Positions 25,511 to 35,401 of a stretch of DNA of 64,000 nucleotides are shown here, one piece after another; within the stretch, counting starts at the first letter, position 1, and each line of letters opens with the position of its first letter. The position numbers and the translations under genes are program-made. A model generated the notes under the pieces. That model did no database searches. It saw only the letters and a program-made list of their open reading frames with translations, and was not told where the DNA came from. The stretch spans positions 1 through 64,000 of the forward strand of contig NZ_WLYI01000022.1 of assembly GCF_009707515.1 (NCBI RefSeq), written 5' to 3'. This DNA comes from Pseudomonas karstica. GTDB lineage: Bacteria > Pseudomonadota > Gammaproteobacteria > Pseudomonadales > Pseudomonadaceae.

Positions 25511-26841
25511 GCATCGACAACAGCCTTCAAATCAACCACGACTATGAGCAGGCCCACCCCGAGCGCGACGCGCGGTTCTTCGCCCGCCTGGGCTGGTTGC
25601 TGACGGTAGTCGGCGCTGGCGGATTTTTTCTCTGGGCCAGCCTGGCGCCGCTGGATCAAGGCATTCCTGTGCAGGGCACGGTGGTGGTCTCGGGCAAGCG
25701 CAAAGCGGTACAAACCCTGAGCCCTGGCGTGGTCAGCCGGATTCTGGTACGTGAAGGCGAGACGGTAAAACAGGGCCAGCCGCTGTTTCGTCTCGACCAG
25801 ACGCAAACCCAGGCCGACGTGCAATCCTTGCAAGCCCAGTACCGAATGGCCTGGGCCAGTGTTGCCCGCTGGCAGAGCGAGCGCGACAACCATACCCGCG
25901 TGAGCTTTCCCGCCGAATTGAGCGCTAACCCCGACCCGGCCCTGGCCCTGGTACTGGAAGGCCAGCGCCAACTGTTCAGCAGCCGTCGCGAAGCCTTTGC
26001 CCGGGAGCAGGCCGGGATCGGTGCCAATATCGAAGGGGCCACCGCCCAACTGAACGGCATGCGCCGTGCCCGCAGCGACCTGGGCGCCCAGGCGCAATCC
26101 CTGCGTGATCAACTGAGTAATCTGCAACCCCTGGCCGACAACGGTTACATCCCGCGCAACCGCTTGATGGAGTACCAGCGGCAACTGTCCCAAGTGCAAC
26201 AGGACCTGGCGCAGAACACCGGGGAAAGCGGGCGCATCGAACAAGGCATCCTGGAGTCACGGCTCAAACTGCAGCAGCACAGTGAGGAATACCAGAAGGA
26301 AGTGCGCAGCCAACTGGCCGATGCACAACTGCGCAGCCTGACCCTGGAACAGCAATTGACCTCCGCCGGGTTTGACCTGCAACACAGCGAAATCAATGCC
26401 CCGGCGGACGGCATCGCAGTCAACCTTGGGGTGCATACCGAAGGGGCCGTGGTGCGCGCGGGCGAAACCCTGCTGGAGATCGTACCCCAGGGCACGCGCC
26501 TGGAAGTGGAAGGCCATCTGCCGGTGCATCTGGTGGACAAGGTTGGTACTCACTTACCCGTGGATATCCTCTTTACCGCCTTTAACCAAAGCCGTACGCC
26601 ACGGGTGCCGGGGGAGGTCAGCCTGATTTCCGCCGACCAGATGCTCGACGAAAAAACCGGTGCGCCGTACTACGTGTTGCGCACCACCGTCAGCGCGGGG
26701 GCCCTGGAGAAACTCCATGGCCTGGTGATCAAGCCGGGGATGCCGGCAGAGATGTTTGTGCGCACCGGTGAGCGTTCATTGCTCAATTACCTGTTCAAGC
26801 CGCTGCTGGATCGAGCCAGCTCCGCGTTGACGGAGCAATGA
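25507..26841 (+). CDS. aprE: Type I secretion membrane fusion protein
   Basis: A 444-residue HlyD-family periplasmic adaptor: a short cytoplasmic N-terminus, one transmembrane helix (about residues 32-52), a biotinyl-lipoyl-like half (GTVVVSGKRKAVQTLSPGVV), a long coiled-coil hairpin (about 110-275) and a C-terminal beta domain. It links AprD to the outer-membrane channel AprF. The gene overlaps both neighbours by ATGA. Confidence 0.95.
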   Translation: MSIDNSLQINHDYEQAHPERDARFFARLGWLLTVVGAGGFFLWASLAPLDQGIPVQGTVVVSGKRKAVQTLSPGVVSRILVREGETVKQGQPLFRLDQTQTQADVQSLQAQYRMAWASVARWQSERDNHTRVSFPAELSANPDPALALVLEGQRQLFSSRREAFAREQAGIGANIEGATAQLNGMRRARSDLGAQAQSLRDQLSNLQPLADNGYIPRNRLMEYQRQLSQVQQDLAQNTGESGRIEQGILESRLKLQQHSEEYQKEVRSQLADAQLRSLTLEQQLTSAGFDLQHSEINAPADGIAVNLGVHTEGAVVRAGETLLEIVPQGTRLEVEGHLPVHLVDKVGTHLPVDILFTAFNQSRTPRVPGEVSLISADQMLDEKTGAPYYVLRTTVSAGALEKLHGLVIKPGMPAEMFVRTGERSLLNYLFKPLLDRASSALTEQ

Positions 26842-28181
26842 GTATGAAGCCAGTGTTGATGGCTCTGTTGCTGGTTTGCAGCAGCGCCCAGGCCGCTATG
26901 GGGCCGTTCGATGTGTACGAGCAGGCCTTGCGTAACGATCCGGTATTTCTCGGCGCCATCAAGGAGCGCGACGCGGGCCTGGAAAACCGCCTTATTGGCC
27001 GCGCCGGCCTCTTGCCGCGCCTGTCTTACAGCTACAACAAAGGCCGCAACAACTCCCAGGCCACCTTGCCCGATGGCCGTGGCGCCAGCTATCGCGACGA
27101 CCGCAACTACAACAGCTACGGCTCGACGTTCACCTTGCAACAGCCGCTGTTTGACTACGAGGCCTATGCCAACTACCGCAAGGGTGTGGCCGAAGCGCTG
27201 TTTGCCGACGAAAACTTCCGCGACAAGAGCCAGGCGTTGCTGGTGCGGGTGCTGACGTATTACACCCAGGCGTTGTTTGCCCAAGACCAGATCGATATCG
27301 CCCGGGCCAAGAAGAAAGCCTTCGAGCAGCAGTTCCAGCAAAACCAGCACCTGTTCAAACAGGGCGAGGGTACCCGCACCGATATCCTGGAAGCCGAATC
27401 GCGGTATGAGCTGGCCACCGCCGAGGAGATCCAGGCGCTGGACGAACAAGACGCTTCACTGCGCGAGCTGGGCGCATTGATCGGCATGCCCAGCGTCAAC
27501 ATCACTGACCTTGCTCCACTCAACGCAGGTTTTGCCACTTTCACCCTGACCCCGGCCAGCTACGACACCTGGCACGAACTGGCAATAACCAACAACCCGA
27601 CCCTGGCCTCCCAGCGCCAGTCCCTGGAAGTGGCGCGTTATGAAGTGGAGCGCAACCGCGCCGGGCACTTGCCGCGAGTCACGGCTTACGCCACTTCCCG
27701 GCAACAGGAGTCAGACACCGGTAACACCTACAACCAGCGTTATGACACCAACACCATCGGCATTGAACTCAGCATGCCGCTGTATGCCGGCGGCGGTGTA
27801 TCGGCCTCGACCCGTCAGGCCAGCCGCGCCATGGAACAGGCCGAATACGAGCTGGAAGGCAAGACCCGGGAAACCCTGATCGAACTGCGCCGTCAATTCA
27901 GCGCCTGCCTGTCGGGGGTGAGCAAGTTGCGGGCCTATCAAAAAGCGTTGGTCTCGGCTGAGGCACTGGTGGTCTCGACCCAGCAAAGCATCCTCGGCGG
28001 CGAGCGGGTCAACCTCGATGCCCTCAATGCCGAGCAACAGCTGTACAGCACCCGCCGCGATTTGGCCCAGGCCCGTTACGACTACTTGATGGCCTGGACC
28101 AAATTGCATTACTACGCCGGCAATTTGCGCGATACCGACCTGGCCAAGGTGGATGAGGCCTTTGGCCCGATGACACGGTAA
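26838..28181 (+). CDS. aprF: Type I secretion outer-membrane channel (TolC family)
   Basis: A 447-residue TolC-like protein with a signal peptide (residues 1-20, ending SAQA). Two internally repeated helix-hairpin halves are seen (YEQALRNDPVFLGAIKERDA in the first; WHELAITNNPTLASQRQSLE in the second). It forms the outer-membrane exit of the Apr exporter. ATG 26838 overlaps the aprE stop; ATG 26844 is an alternative. Confidence 0.95.
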   Translation: MSMKPVLMALLLVCSSAQAAMGPFDVYEQALRNDPVFLGAIKERDAGLENRLIGRAGLLPRLSYSYNKGRNNSQATLPDGRGASYRDDRNYNSYGSTFTLQQPLFDYEAYANYRKGVAEALFADENFRDKSQALLVRVLTYYTQALFAQDQIDIARAKKKAFEQQFQQNQHLFKQGEGTRTDILEAESRYELATAEEIQALDEQDASLRELGALIGMPSVNITDLAPLNAGFATFTLTPASYDTWHELAITNNPTLASQRQSLEVARYEVERNRAGHLPRVTAYATSRQQESDTGNTYNQRYDTNTIGIELSMPLYAGGGVSASTRQASRAMEQAEYELEGKTRETLIELRRQFSACLSGVSKLRAYQKALVSAEALVVSTQQSILGGERVNLDALNAEQQLYSTRRDLAQARYDYLMAWTKLHYYAGNLRDTDLAKVDEAFGPMTR

Positions 28182-28239
28182 TGACAGGGCTACAGCGATT
28201 ACCTGACACAAATGCACTAAGACACTAAGGAAGGTCACC

Positions 28240-31200
28240 GTGAATATAAAAAAACGAGGGTTACACACCGTCCCGTCAACAGGCCCGGGCTACCCGCCCA
28301 GGGCCCTGAGCTGCGTGCCATACGGTGCGCTGCTATGTTGCCTGGCAAGCCTGGGTACCGCCCAGGCCGCACCCTACGTCGAAAGCGGCAAACTGGGGGA
28401 TGCAAGCAGCTGGCACAGCAATGAGTTCAAGGCCGATTGGGGCCTGGGCGCGGTCAATGCCGATACGGCCTACGCCGCCGGCTACACCGGCAAGGGCGTC
28501 AAACTGGGGATCTTCGACCAGCCGGTCTACACCCAGCACCCGGAATTCGCCAGCCCCAACAAGGTGGTAACGATCGTCACCGAAGGCATTCGTCAATACA
28601 CCGACCCCTATATCCCGGTGAAGGCCGGCGATGCCTTCCGCTACGACGGTACGCCATCCCTGGGCTCCAATGGCAAGCTCGGTAACCACGGCACCCACGT
28701 TGGCGGCATTGCCGCTGGCAACCGTGATGGCGGGCCGATGCATGGCGTGGCGTTCAACGCGCAGATCGTCAGCGCCGAAAACGGCGACCCCGGCCCGGAA
28801 GACGGCATCATCCTGGGCAATGACGGTGCGGTGTATAAAGCGGGCTGGGATGCCCTGGTGGCCAGCGGTGCGCGGATCATCAACAACAGCTGGGGGATTG
28901 GCATTGGCGAGCAGTACGCCAATGGCGGACGGGACCCGGCGTTCCCCAACTTCACGGTCAATGAAGCCAAGGCACAATTCAATAACATCCGGCCAATTCT
29001 TGGCACCCTTGCCGGCGGCGCCTACCAAGGTGCTATCGATGCGGCCCGCAGCGGGGTGCTGACCATTTTCGCCGCCGGCAATGACTACAACCGCAACAAC
29101 CCGGATGCTATCTCGGGCCTGGCGTACTTTGTGCCGGATATCGCACCCAATTGGTTGTCGGTGGCGGCGCTGCAACAGAATCCCGACACGGCCAGCAGCG
29201 ATCCCTATGTGATCAGTACCTTTTCTTCCCGTTGTGGCTACGCCGCCAGCTTCTGCGTCGCGGCGCCGGGAACCAAGATCTACAGCTCGGTGATCAACGG
29301 CACCAGCCTGGAAAACCTGAGCACCGACTGGGCCAACTTCAACGGCACCTCTATGGCCGCTCCCCACGTGGCAGGCAGCGCGGCGGTGTTGATGGAGCGC
29401 TTCCCGTACATGAGCGGCGAGCAGATTTCCACCCTGCTGAAAACCACGGCCACCGACCTCGGCGCCCCGGGCATCGACGCGCTGTACGGCTGGGGCATGA
29501 TCAACCTGGGCAAGGCTGTCAACGGTCCGGGGATGTTTATCACCGCCGAGGATATTCCGGCCGAGTTCCGTATCGACGGCGCCTATGGCAGCGGTCAGTT
29601 TGTTGCAGACTTGCCGGGGATTGGCGCGGTAGTGGATGCCGGAAAACCGACCCAGCGGGTGTGCAATGACGTGCATTGCGGCCTGGATGTGTGGAGCAAT
29701 AACATCGCAGGTCACGGCGGGTTGACCAAACAGGGGATCGGCGCCCTGGTGCTGACCGGCACCAACACCTACAGCGGCCCGACCCTGGTCAATCAAGGCC
29801 TGCTGGCGATCAATGGCTCGCTCACCTCCGGCGTCACCGTCAGCAACAGTGGCGTAGTGGGTGGTTCCGGCCGTATCGGCTCGCTGGTGGCAAACAGCGG
29901 CGGCACCGTGGCGCCCGGCAACTCCATCGGCACCTTGAATGTGGCGGGGGATGTGCGCTTCGAAGCCGGTTCCACGTACGCGGTGGAGCTGTCGTCCACC
30001 CGCAGTGATCGGCTCGTCGCGGGTGGCCAGGCCTCCCTCAATGGCGGCACGGTGACCCTGGCACTGGAAAACAGCCCGAGCTTGCTCAGCCAGACGCAGG
30101 TCCAGAGCTTGATCGGTCGCCAATACAATATCCTCCAGGCCGCTGGCGGCGTCACCGGCAGCTTTGCTTCGGTGTCACCCAACTACCTGTTTCTTGGGGG
30201 CACGTTGAATTACACCGGCAACGCTGTACAGCTGGATGTCGGCCGCAACGGCAACAGCTTCGCCAGCGCCGCTGCCACCGATAACCAACGCTCCGTGGCC
30301 GCTGCCGCCGAGCAGTTGGGGGCTGGCAATGGCGTATATGAAAGCCTGCTGTTGGCGCCCAACGCGGCGTCGGCCCAGGAGGCCTTCCAGCAGTTGAATG
30401 GAGAAGTCTACCCGGCCCTGGAAACCGCGCTGATCAATGACAGCCGCCACCTGCGCGAAGCCGTGGGCGAACGCCTGCAGCGGGGCGAAATGGGCACGTC
30501 CACCCAGACCCTCGACAGTCGTGGTAACGTCTGGATCAAGGCGCTTGGCGCCTGGGGCAAGACCGACAGCGCCAGCGCCACGGCGGGCTATACCACTTCC
30601 ATCGGCGGCATGTTGGTGGGTGTAGACGGGGCGCTGGACGACGACACCCGACTGGGCCTGATGGCCGGTTACAGCGACACCTCGCTGAACATGGGCGATG
30701 GCACCCATTCCCGGGCGGCGGTGGACAGCTACCACTTCGGCGCCTATGCCGGGCACGAAATCGGCGCCTGGCGCCTGAGCGGTGGCGCGACCTACAGCTG
30801 GCACCGCGCCGATGTGAAACGTGACCTGCAATACGGCGAAGTGGCAGGCAAGCAGAAAGCCCGAGTAGATGCCAACAGCACTCAGGTGTTTACCGAAGCC
30901 GCTTACCGCCTGAACCTGCAACCGCTGGCCCTGGAGCCGTTCGCCAGCCTGGCCTATGTGCACCTGGACACCGACGGTTTCAAAGAGAAGGGCGACGCCG
31001 CCGCGCTGAAAGGTGGGGATGACAACCGCGACCTGGTATTGAGCACCCTCGGTGTACGGGCGTTGAAAACCTTCAACGTGACCGACCATCAGCAACTGGA
31101 AGTCTCCGGCACCCTGGGTTGGCAGCACAACCTGAGCGGCACTGACTCCGAGCGGCACCTGGCGTTTGCCTCGAGCAATACCGCATTTGCGGTGCAGAGT

Positions 31201-31350
31201 TCGCCGATGGTGCGTGATGCCGCTTTGGTGGGGGCTCGCGCGAGCCTGGCGCTGACCAAGGATGCGCGGGTGAATTTTGACTACAACGGCCTGCTGGCCA
31301 ATAAAGAAAAAATCCACGCAGTGGGATTGAGCCTGGATTGGGCGTTCTGA
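28240..31350 (+). CDS. Subtilase-type autotransporter serine protease (PrtA/PrtB-like)
   Basis: A 1036-residue type V-secreted protease. GTG 28240 follows AAGGAAGG. It has a long signal peptide (about residues 1-44, ending AQAA) and an S8 catalytic domain with Asp93 (GIFDQPV), His153 (GNHGTHVGG) and Ser371 (NGTSMAAPHVAG). An autotransporter-associated repeat follows (GIGALVLTGTNTYSGPTLVN). The C-terminal 12-strand beta-barrel occupies about residues 760-1036 and ends in LSLDWAF. Fluorescent pseudomonads often carry two such genes, prtA and prtB, between aprF and lipA; here there is one, and I cannot tell which. It follows aprF by 58 nt, so it is probably co-transcribed although it does not need AprDEF. 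Confidence 0.92.
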   Translation: MNIKKRGLHTVPSTGPGYPPRALSCVPYGALLCCLASLGTAQAAPYVESGKLGDASSWHSNEFKADWGLGAVNADTAYAAGYTGKGVKLGIFDQPVYTQHPEFASPNKVVTIVTEGIRQYTDPYIPVKAGDAFRYDGTPSLGSNGKLGNHGTHVGGIAAGNRDGGPMHGVAFNAQIVSAENGDPGPEDGIILGNDGAVYKAGWDALVASGARIINNSWGIGIGEQYANGGRDPAFPNFTVNEAKAQFNNIRPILGTLAGGAYQGAIDAARSGVLTIFAAGNDYNRNNPDAISGLAYFVPDIAPNWLSVAALQQNPDTASSDPYVISTFSSRCGYAASFCVAAPGTKIYSSVINGTSLENLSTDWANFNGTSMAAPHVAGSAAVLMERFPYMSGEQISTLLKTTATDLGAPGIDALYGWGMINLGKAVNGPGMFITAEDIPAEFRIDGAYGSGQFVADLPGIGAVVDAGKPTQRVCNDVHCGLDVWSNNIAGHGGLTKQGIGALVLTGTNTYSGPTLVNQGLLAINGSLTSGVTVSNSGVVGGSGRIGSLVANSGGTVAPGNSIGTLNVAGDVRFEAGSTYAVELSSTRSDRLVAGGQASLNGGTVTLALENSPSLLSQTQVQSLIGRQYNILQAAGGVTGSFASVSPNYLFLGGTLNYTGNAVQLDVGRNGNSFASAAATDNQRSVAAAAEQLGAGNGVYESLLLAPNAASAQEAFQQLNGEVYPALETALINDSRHLREAVGERLQRGEMGTSTQTLDSRGNVWIKALGAWGKTDSASATAGYTTSIGGMLVGVDGALDDDTRLGLMAGYSDTSLNMGDGTHSRAAVDSYHFGAYAGHEIGAWRLSGGATYSWHRADVKRDLQYGEVAGKQKARVDANSTQVFTEAAYRLNLQPLALEPFASLAYVHLDTDGFKEKGDAAALKGGDDNRDLVLSTLGVRALKTFNVTDHQQLEVSGTLGWQHNLSGTDSERHLAFASSNTAFAVQSSPMVRDAALVGARASLALTKDARVNFDYNGLLANKEKIHAVGLSLDWAF

Positions 31351-31367
31351 TCCCAACCCCCTGATGA

Positions 31368-31396
31368 CGGTCATTCCCACACAGTGGGAATGACCG
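31368..31396 (+). promoter_or_regulatory. Perfect 13-bp hairpin between autotransporter and lipase genes
   Basis: CGGTCATTCCCAC and GTGGGAATGACCG pair completely around the loop ACA. There is no immediate T-run; a TTTT occurs only 8 nt later. It may be a partial terminator, an mRNA end protector or an RNase processing site that separates lipase expression from the upstream genes. Confidence 0.6.
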
Positions 31397-31445
31397 AGAG
31401 GTGTTTTAGCTTTCTCGAAAACTCCAACAAAAGAGAGGCAATACC

Positions 31446-33293
31446 ATGGGTGTCTATGACTATAAAAACCTCGGGACCGAGGACTCCAAAGCACTGTTCG
31501 CCGACGCTATGGCGATCACGTTGTATTCTTACCACAACCTGGACAATGGATTTGCCGTTGGTTATCAACACAACGGCTTGGGTCTCGGTTTGCCGGCGAC
31601 ACTGGTCCAGGCGCTGCTCGGCAGCACCGACTCCCAGGGCGTGATCCCGGGGGTTCCCTGGAACCCCGACTCGGAAAAGGCCGCGCTGGAGGCCGTGCAA
31701 AAGGCCGGTTGGACGCCCATCAGCGCGAGCACTTTGGGCTATGACGGCAAGGTTGATGCCCGAGGGACATTCTTTGGCGAGAAAGCCGGCTACACCACTG
31801 CGCAAGCGGAGGTGCTGGGTAAATACGACGAGGGCGGCAAGCTGCTGGAAGTCGGTATCGCCTTTCGCGGTACCTCCGGGCCGCGGGAAACCCTGATCAG
31901 TGACTCCTTTGGTGACGTGATCAACGACCTGTTGGCGGCCTTCGGGCCCAAGGACTATGCGAAAAACTACACGGGTGAAGCCTTTGGTACCTTGCTCAAG
32001 GACGTCGCCGCCTATGCCAGCAGCCAAGGCCTGACGGGCGCGGACATGCTGGTCAGCGGCCACAGCCTCGGTGGCCTGGCGGTCAACAGCATGGCCGACT
32101 TGAGCAACGATAAATGGTCCGGCTTCTACAAGGATGCCAACTACCTGGCCTACGCCTCACCGACCCAGAGCGCCGGCGACAAGGTCCTGAACATCGGCTA
32201 TGAACAGGACCCGGTATTTCGTGCCCTGGAAGGTTCGTCGTTCAACCTGTCGTCCCTGGGGGTACACGACACGCCCCACGAATCGAGCACCGATAACATC
32301 GTCAGCTTCAACGATTATTACGCATCGGCGCTGTGGAATGCGTTGCCGTTTTCCATCCTCAATCTGCCAACCTGGGTGACTCACCTGCCGACAGGCTATG
32401 GCGACGGCATGACGCGGATCCTTGAGTCCGGCTTCTACGACCTGACCACCCGCGACTCGACGATTATCGTCGCCAACCTGTCAGACCCGGCGAAGGCCAA
32501 TACCTGGGTGCAAGACCTCAACCGCAATGCCGAGAGCCACAAGGGCAGCACCTTCATCATCGGCAGCGACGGCGCCGACCTGATCCAGGGCGGCCGCGGC
32601 AATGACTACCTGGAAGGTCGCGCCGGCAATGACACCTTCCGCGACAGTGGTGGCTACAACCTCATTCACGGGGGTTCGGGGTACAACACCCTGGACTTGC
32701 AGCAGTCACTGCACAAGGTTGATATCGCCAGCGATGGCGCCGGCACGCTGTTTATCCGCGACAGCCACGGCGGCATCAGCATGACCCGGGATATCGGCGC
32801 GCTGGTGAGCAAGGAGAGCGCGTTGGTTTTCTTCAACAAAGAGGTCACTCACAGCGTCACCGACCAGGGCTTGCTGGCGGGCAATGACCTGACGGCCTAC
32901 GCCTCATCGGTCAAGGGCGATGCCGGCAATAACGTGCTCAAGGCCCATGACTCAGGGGACTGGCTGTTTGGCCTGGACGGCGTTGACCATTTGATCGGTG
33001 GCAAGGGCAATGATGTGTTGGTGGGCGGCGCCGGTAATGACCTGATGGAGGCTGGCGGCGGCAAGAACACCTTTTTGTTCAACGGGTCGTTTGGCCAGGA
33101 CACGATCATTGGTTACCAGGCGACAGACAAACTGGTGTTCATGGGGGTAGACGGGGTAGGCGGGCAATATGACTACCGTGAGCATGCCACAGCGGTGGGG
33201 GCCGATACGGTGCTCAGCTTTGGCGGCGATTCAGTGACGCTGGTGGGGGTGGGGCTTGATAGCCTGTCGGCGGACGGGGTTGTCATTACCTGA
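31446..33293 (+). CDS. tliA: Family I.3 extracellular lipase / polyurethanase
   Basis: A 615-residue secreted lipase of the TliA/LipA/PueA type. The catalytic triad is Ser207 (GHSLGG), Asp255 (YEQDPVF) and His313 (THLPTGYGD), at the positions known for this family. RTX nonapeptides occupy about residues 372-405 and 510-545 (GGRGNDYLEGRAGNDTF; GGKGNDVLVGGAGNDLM). There is no N-terminal signal peptide, and the hydrophobic C-terminus fits type I export through AprDEF. AGAGAGG precedes ATG 31446. Confidence 0.95.
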   Translation: MGVYDYKNLGTEDSKALFADAMAITLYSYHNLDNGFAVGYQHNGLGLGLPATLVQALLGSTDSQGVIPGVPWNPDSEKAALEAVQKAGWTPISASTLGYDGKVDARGTFFGEKAGYTTAQAEVLGKYDEGGKLLEVGIAFRGTSGPRETLISDSFGDVINDLLAAFGPKDYAKNYTGEAFGTLLKDVAAYASSQGLTGADMLVSGHSLGGLAVNSMADLSNDKWSGFYKDANYLAYASPTQSAGDKVLNIGYEQDPVFRALEGSSFNLSSLGVHDTPHESSTDNIVSFNDYYASALWNALPFSILNLPTWVTHLPTGYGDGMTRILESGFYDLTTRDSTIIVANLSDPAKANTWVQDLNRNAESHKGSTFIIGSDGADLIQGGRGNDYLEGRAGNDTFRDSGGYNLIHGGSGYNTLDLQQSLHKVDIASDGAGTLFIRDSHGGISMTRDIGALVSKESALVFFNKEVTHSVTDQGLLAGNDLTAYASSVKGDAGNNVLKAHDSGDWLFGLDGVDHLIGGKGNDVLVGGAGNDLMEAGGGKNTFLFNGSFGQDTIIGYQATDKLVFMGVDGVGGQYDYREHATAVGADTVLSFGGDSVTLVGVGLDSLSADGVVIT

Positions 33294-33302
33294 TCAACGA
33301 CG

Positions 33303-33324
33303 GGAGCCGGGTAGCGCCGGCTCC
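33303..33324. terminator. Hairpin between convergent lipase and lipoprotein genes
   Basis: GGAGCCGG and CCGGCTCC form a perfect 8-bp stem with a 6-nt loop, 9 nt after the lipase stop and 17 nt beyond the lipoprotein stop on the other strand. It probably acts in both directions. Confidence 0.6.
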
Positions 33325-33340
33325 TCCCTTCAGCCAGTAT

Positions 33341-33559
33341 TCATTTTTCCTTGCGCACTGTCGCTACATCGTCTGCCTTGACCCGAATACGCTTGCCGGC
33401 AATGTCCGTGAACTCGTAGAAACCGTCAGGAGTCTTGGCGTTTGGCGTGTCCTTGGTCAAGTACTGGGTGCCGTTCTGCAAGGTTACGACGGTTTGCGTC
33501 GAGCAACCGGCCAATACCAGGAAAGTCAGCGCAACCAGTGGTAGACCCAAGTGCTTCAT
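33341..33559 (-). CDS. YgdI/YgdR-family small lipoprotein
   Basis: About 72 residues with a lipoprotein signal peptide whose lipobox is LAGC (cysteine about residue 19), followed by an SH3-like domain typical of DUF903 (VVTLQNGTQYLTKDTPNA; GFYEFTDIAGKRIRVKADDV). ATG 33559 has AAGGG 8 nt upstream; ATG 33565 and a GTG at 33580 are alternatives. It is envelope-anchored and of unknown function. Confidence 0.85.
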   Translation of the reverse strand: MKHLGLPLVALTFLVLAGCSTQTVVTLQNGTQYLTKDTPNAKTPDGFYEFTDIAGKRIRVKADDVATVRKEK

Positions 33560-33751
33560 GTTCATAACCCTTATCTTCACTCTTCAAAAGTCCTGTGCCT
33601 GGGTGGCACCAGGCCATAAATGTTACGCGATTCCCGCCATCTGATCACTTTTATACAAAAAGGTGCGTGCGCCACTGATCTATTACTGATTGCAACAGTC
33701 CGCCGCAGACGGCAATCTGTATGCATAACCAGTATTTGCCAAGTGCCCGTC

Positions 33752-35401
33752 ATGTCCAACCCCCTGGAAAACCCCGTTTATTACCTGCACAACTTTCGCC
33801 AAGTGCTCGATTGGCTGGGGCAGCGCTATGCGGATTTGCTGGACCACGATGAACAGCTTTTTATTCAGCAATTTTACAGGTTGCCGCAAGCGTCCCAGGC
33901 GTTGCTGGTGCGTATGGTGATGCGCAAAGGTGTGCATTTTCGGGCCGGCAAGCTCAACTATGCCGAGATCGGTCCGACGCAAGATGCACTGGTACCGCTG
34001 TTGACGCTGGGCTGGGTGGATGGGCAGGGCCTGCTGTCGTTTGAAGAGCTGTTCTCGTTGTTGCACAAAGGTGAAGTGCTGAGGGCTTTCGAACCCTGGA
34101 TCGATCGACCCAAGGGCAAGAAGGCCGACTGGCTGCCGATTCTGGCGGCGCAGTTCCCTGAAAACCGCAGCTTTGAACAGTGGTGCCCGCAGGTTGAAGA
34201 CGCGCTTTACAGCCTCACCGTGATGGACCTGTGCGACCGCTTGCGGTTGATGTTTTTCGGTAACCTGTACCAGGACTGGTCGGAGTTCGTGCTGGCGGAT
34301 CTTGGGATCCATACCTACGAAAAAGTCTCGTTTGGTGCCCAATCCCGAGGGTTGCGCAGCCGTGATGACGTGCATGGCTTTCTTTTCCTGCACCAATGCC
34401 AGCAAGCCTTTGAAGCCGGGGAGGCACTGGCTGGCGTACTGGAGCAGATTGCGAGCCTTGACACCGATAACCCGTGGCTGGAAACGCGCCGGGCCAAGCT
34501 GTTGTTTCAACTTGGCCAATATTGCGAGCGTACGGCGGACCTGGCGTTGGCCGAGTCGATTTACCAGCGCTGCGCCTATCCCGGGGCGCGATCGCGGCTG
34601 ATCCGGGTGTTGGAGCGCCAGGAAGACTTTTCTCGGGCACTGGCGTTGGCGTGCGAAGCCCAACAGGCGCCGCAAAGCGCCGCCGAGCAGCAACACCTGT
34701 TGCGGGTCTTGCCAAGGCTGCGGCGCAAACTGGGTGAGCCGCCGCAACCCAGGGCCAAGGCCAGGGCAATCCAGCGCCTGGACCTTGAACTGCCACCCCC
34801 GGAGCCGTTGATGTCGGTGGAGTCCTGCGTCCAGGCCCACCTGAATGAGCACGCCGCGCCCGTGCACTACGTCGAGAACAGCCTGATCAATTCACTGTTC
34901 GGCCTGTTGTGCTGGCCGGCGATTTTCGCCCCCTTGCCCGGGTCGTTCTTCCATCCGTTCCAGCGTGGGCCAGTGGACCTGCACAGCGAGGACTTCCATC
35001 AGCGTCGCGCCTTGCTATTTACTGCTTGCCTCGATGAACTGCAGGATCAACGCTACAAGAGCACCATCCGCCAGCGTTATGCCGAGAAGTGGGGCATCCA
35101 GTCACCTTTCGTATTCTGGAACGTGCTCACCGAAGAACTCCTCGACCAGGCCCTTGAATGCCTGCCTGCCGAACACCTGCGTCATTGGTTCGAGCGCTTG
35201 CTGCTGGATATCCGCGCCAACCGCGCCGGTATGCCGGACCTGATCCAGTTCTGGCCTGACCAGAAGGCCTACCGCATGATCGAGGTCAAAGGCCCCGGCG
35301 ATCGCTTGCAGGACAACCAACTGCGCTGGCTGGAGTTCTGCGGCGAACACCAGATGCCGGTGACGGTCTGCTACGTGCGCTGGGAAGAGCAGGGCGCTTG
35401 A
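33752..35401 (+). CDS. FAN1-type VRR-NUC nuclease
   Basis: A 549-residue protein with the bacterial FAN1 layout: an N-terminal helix-rich SAP/wHTH-like region (QFYRLPQASQALLVRMVMRK), a central helical-repeat part (about 230-370) and a C-terminal VRR-NUC domain. The nuclease core is GMPDL (Asp496) and EVKGPGD (Glu511, Lys513). FAN1 cuts 5' flaps and unhooks interstrand crosslinks. The start at 33752 (MSNPLENPVYYL) follows GTGCCCGTC without a clear Shine-Dalgarno site and is chosen by homology. It ends inside the first codons of the nuclease-helicase at 35398 (TTGA overlap), so the two proteins are translated together. Confidence 0.85.
   Translation: MSNPLENPVYYLHNFRQVLDWLGQRYADLLDHDEQLFIQQFYRLPQASQALLVRMVMRKGVHFRAGKLNYAEIGPTQDALVPLLTLGWVDGQGLLSFEELFSLLHKGEVLRAFEPWIDRPKGKKADWLPILAAQFPENRSFEQWCPQVEDALYSLTVMDLCDRLRLMFFGNLYQDWSEFVLADLGIHTYEKVSFGAQSRGLRSRDDVHGFLFLHQCQQAFEAGEALAGVLEQIASLDTDNPWLETRRAKLLFQLGQYCERTADLALAESIYQRCAYPGARSRLIRVLERQEDFSRALALACEAQQAPQSAAEQQHLLRVLPRLRRKLGEPPQPRAKARAIQRLDLELPPPEPLMSVESCVQAHLNEHAAPVHYVENSLINSLFGLLCWPAIFAPLPGSFFHPFQRGPVDLHSEDFHQRRALLFTACLDELQDQRYKSTIRQRYAEKWGIQSPFVFWNVLTEELLDQALECLPAEHLRHWFERLLLDIRANRAGMPDLIQFWPDQKAYRMIEVKGPGDRLQDNQLRWLEFCGEHQMPVTVCYVRWEEQGA

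Noticed and set aside
28333..30123. A 596-codon open frame antisense to the autotransporter gene
   Set aside because: Typical GC-rich shadow frame. The forward strand carries full subtilase and beta-barrel motifs, and the antisense product has no recognisable domain or ribosome site.
31368..31396. The long hairpin as a standard rho-independent terminator
   Set aside because: No uridine tract follows the stem directly, so a terminator label was not used.
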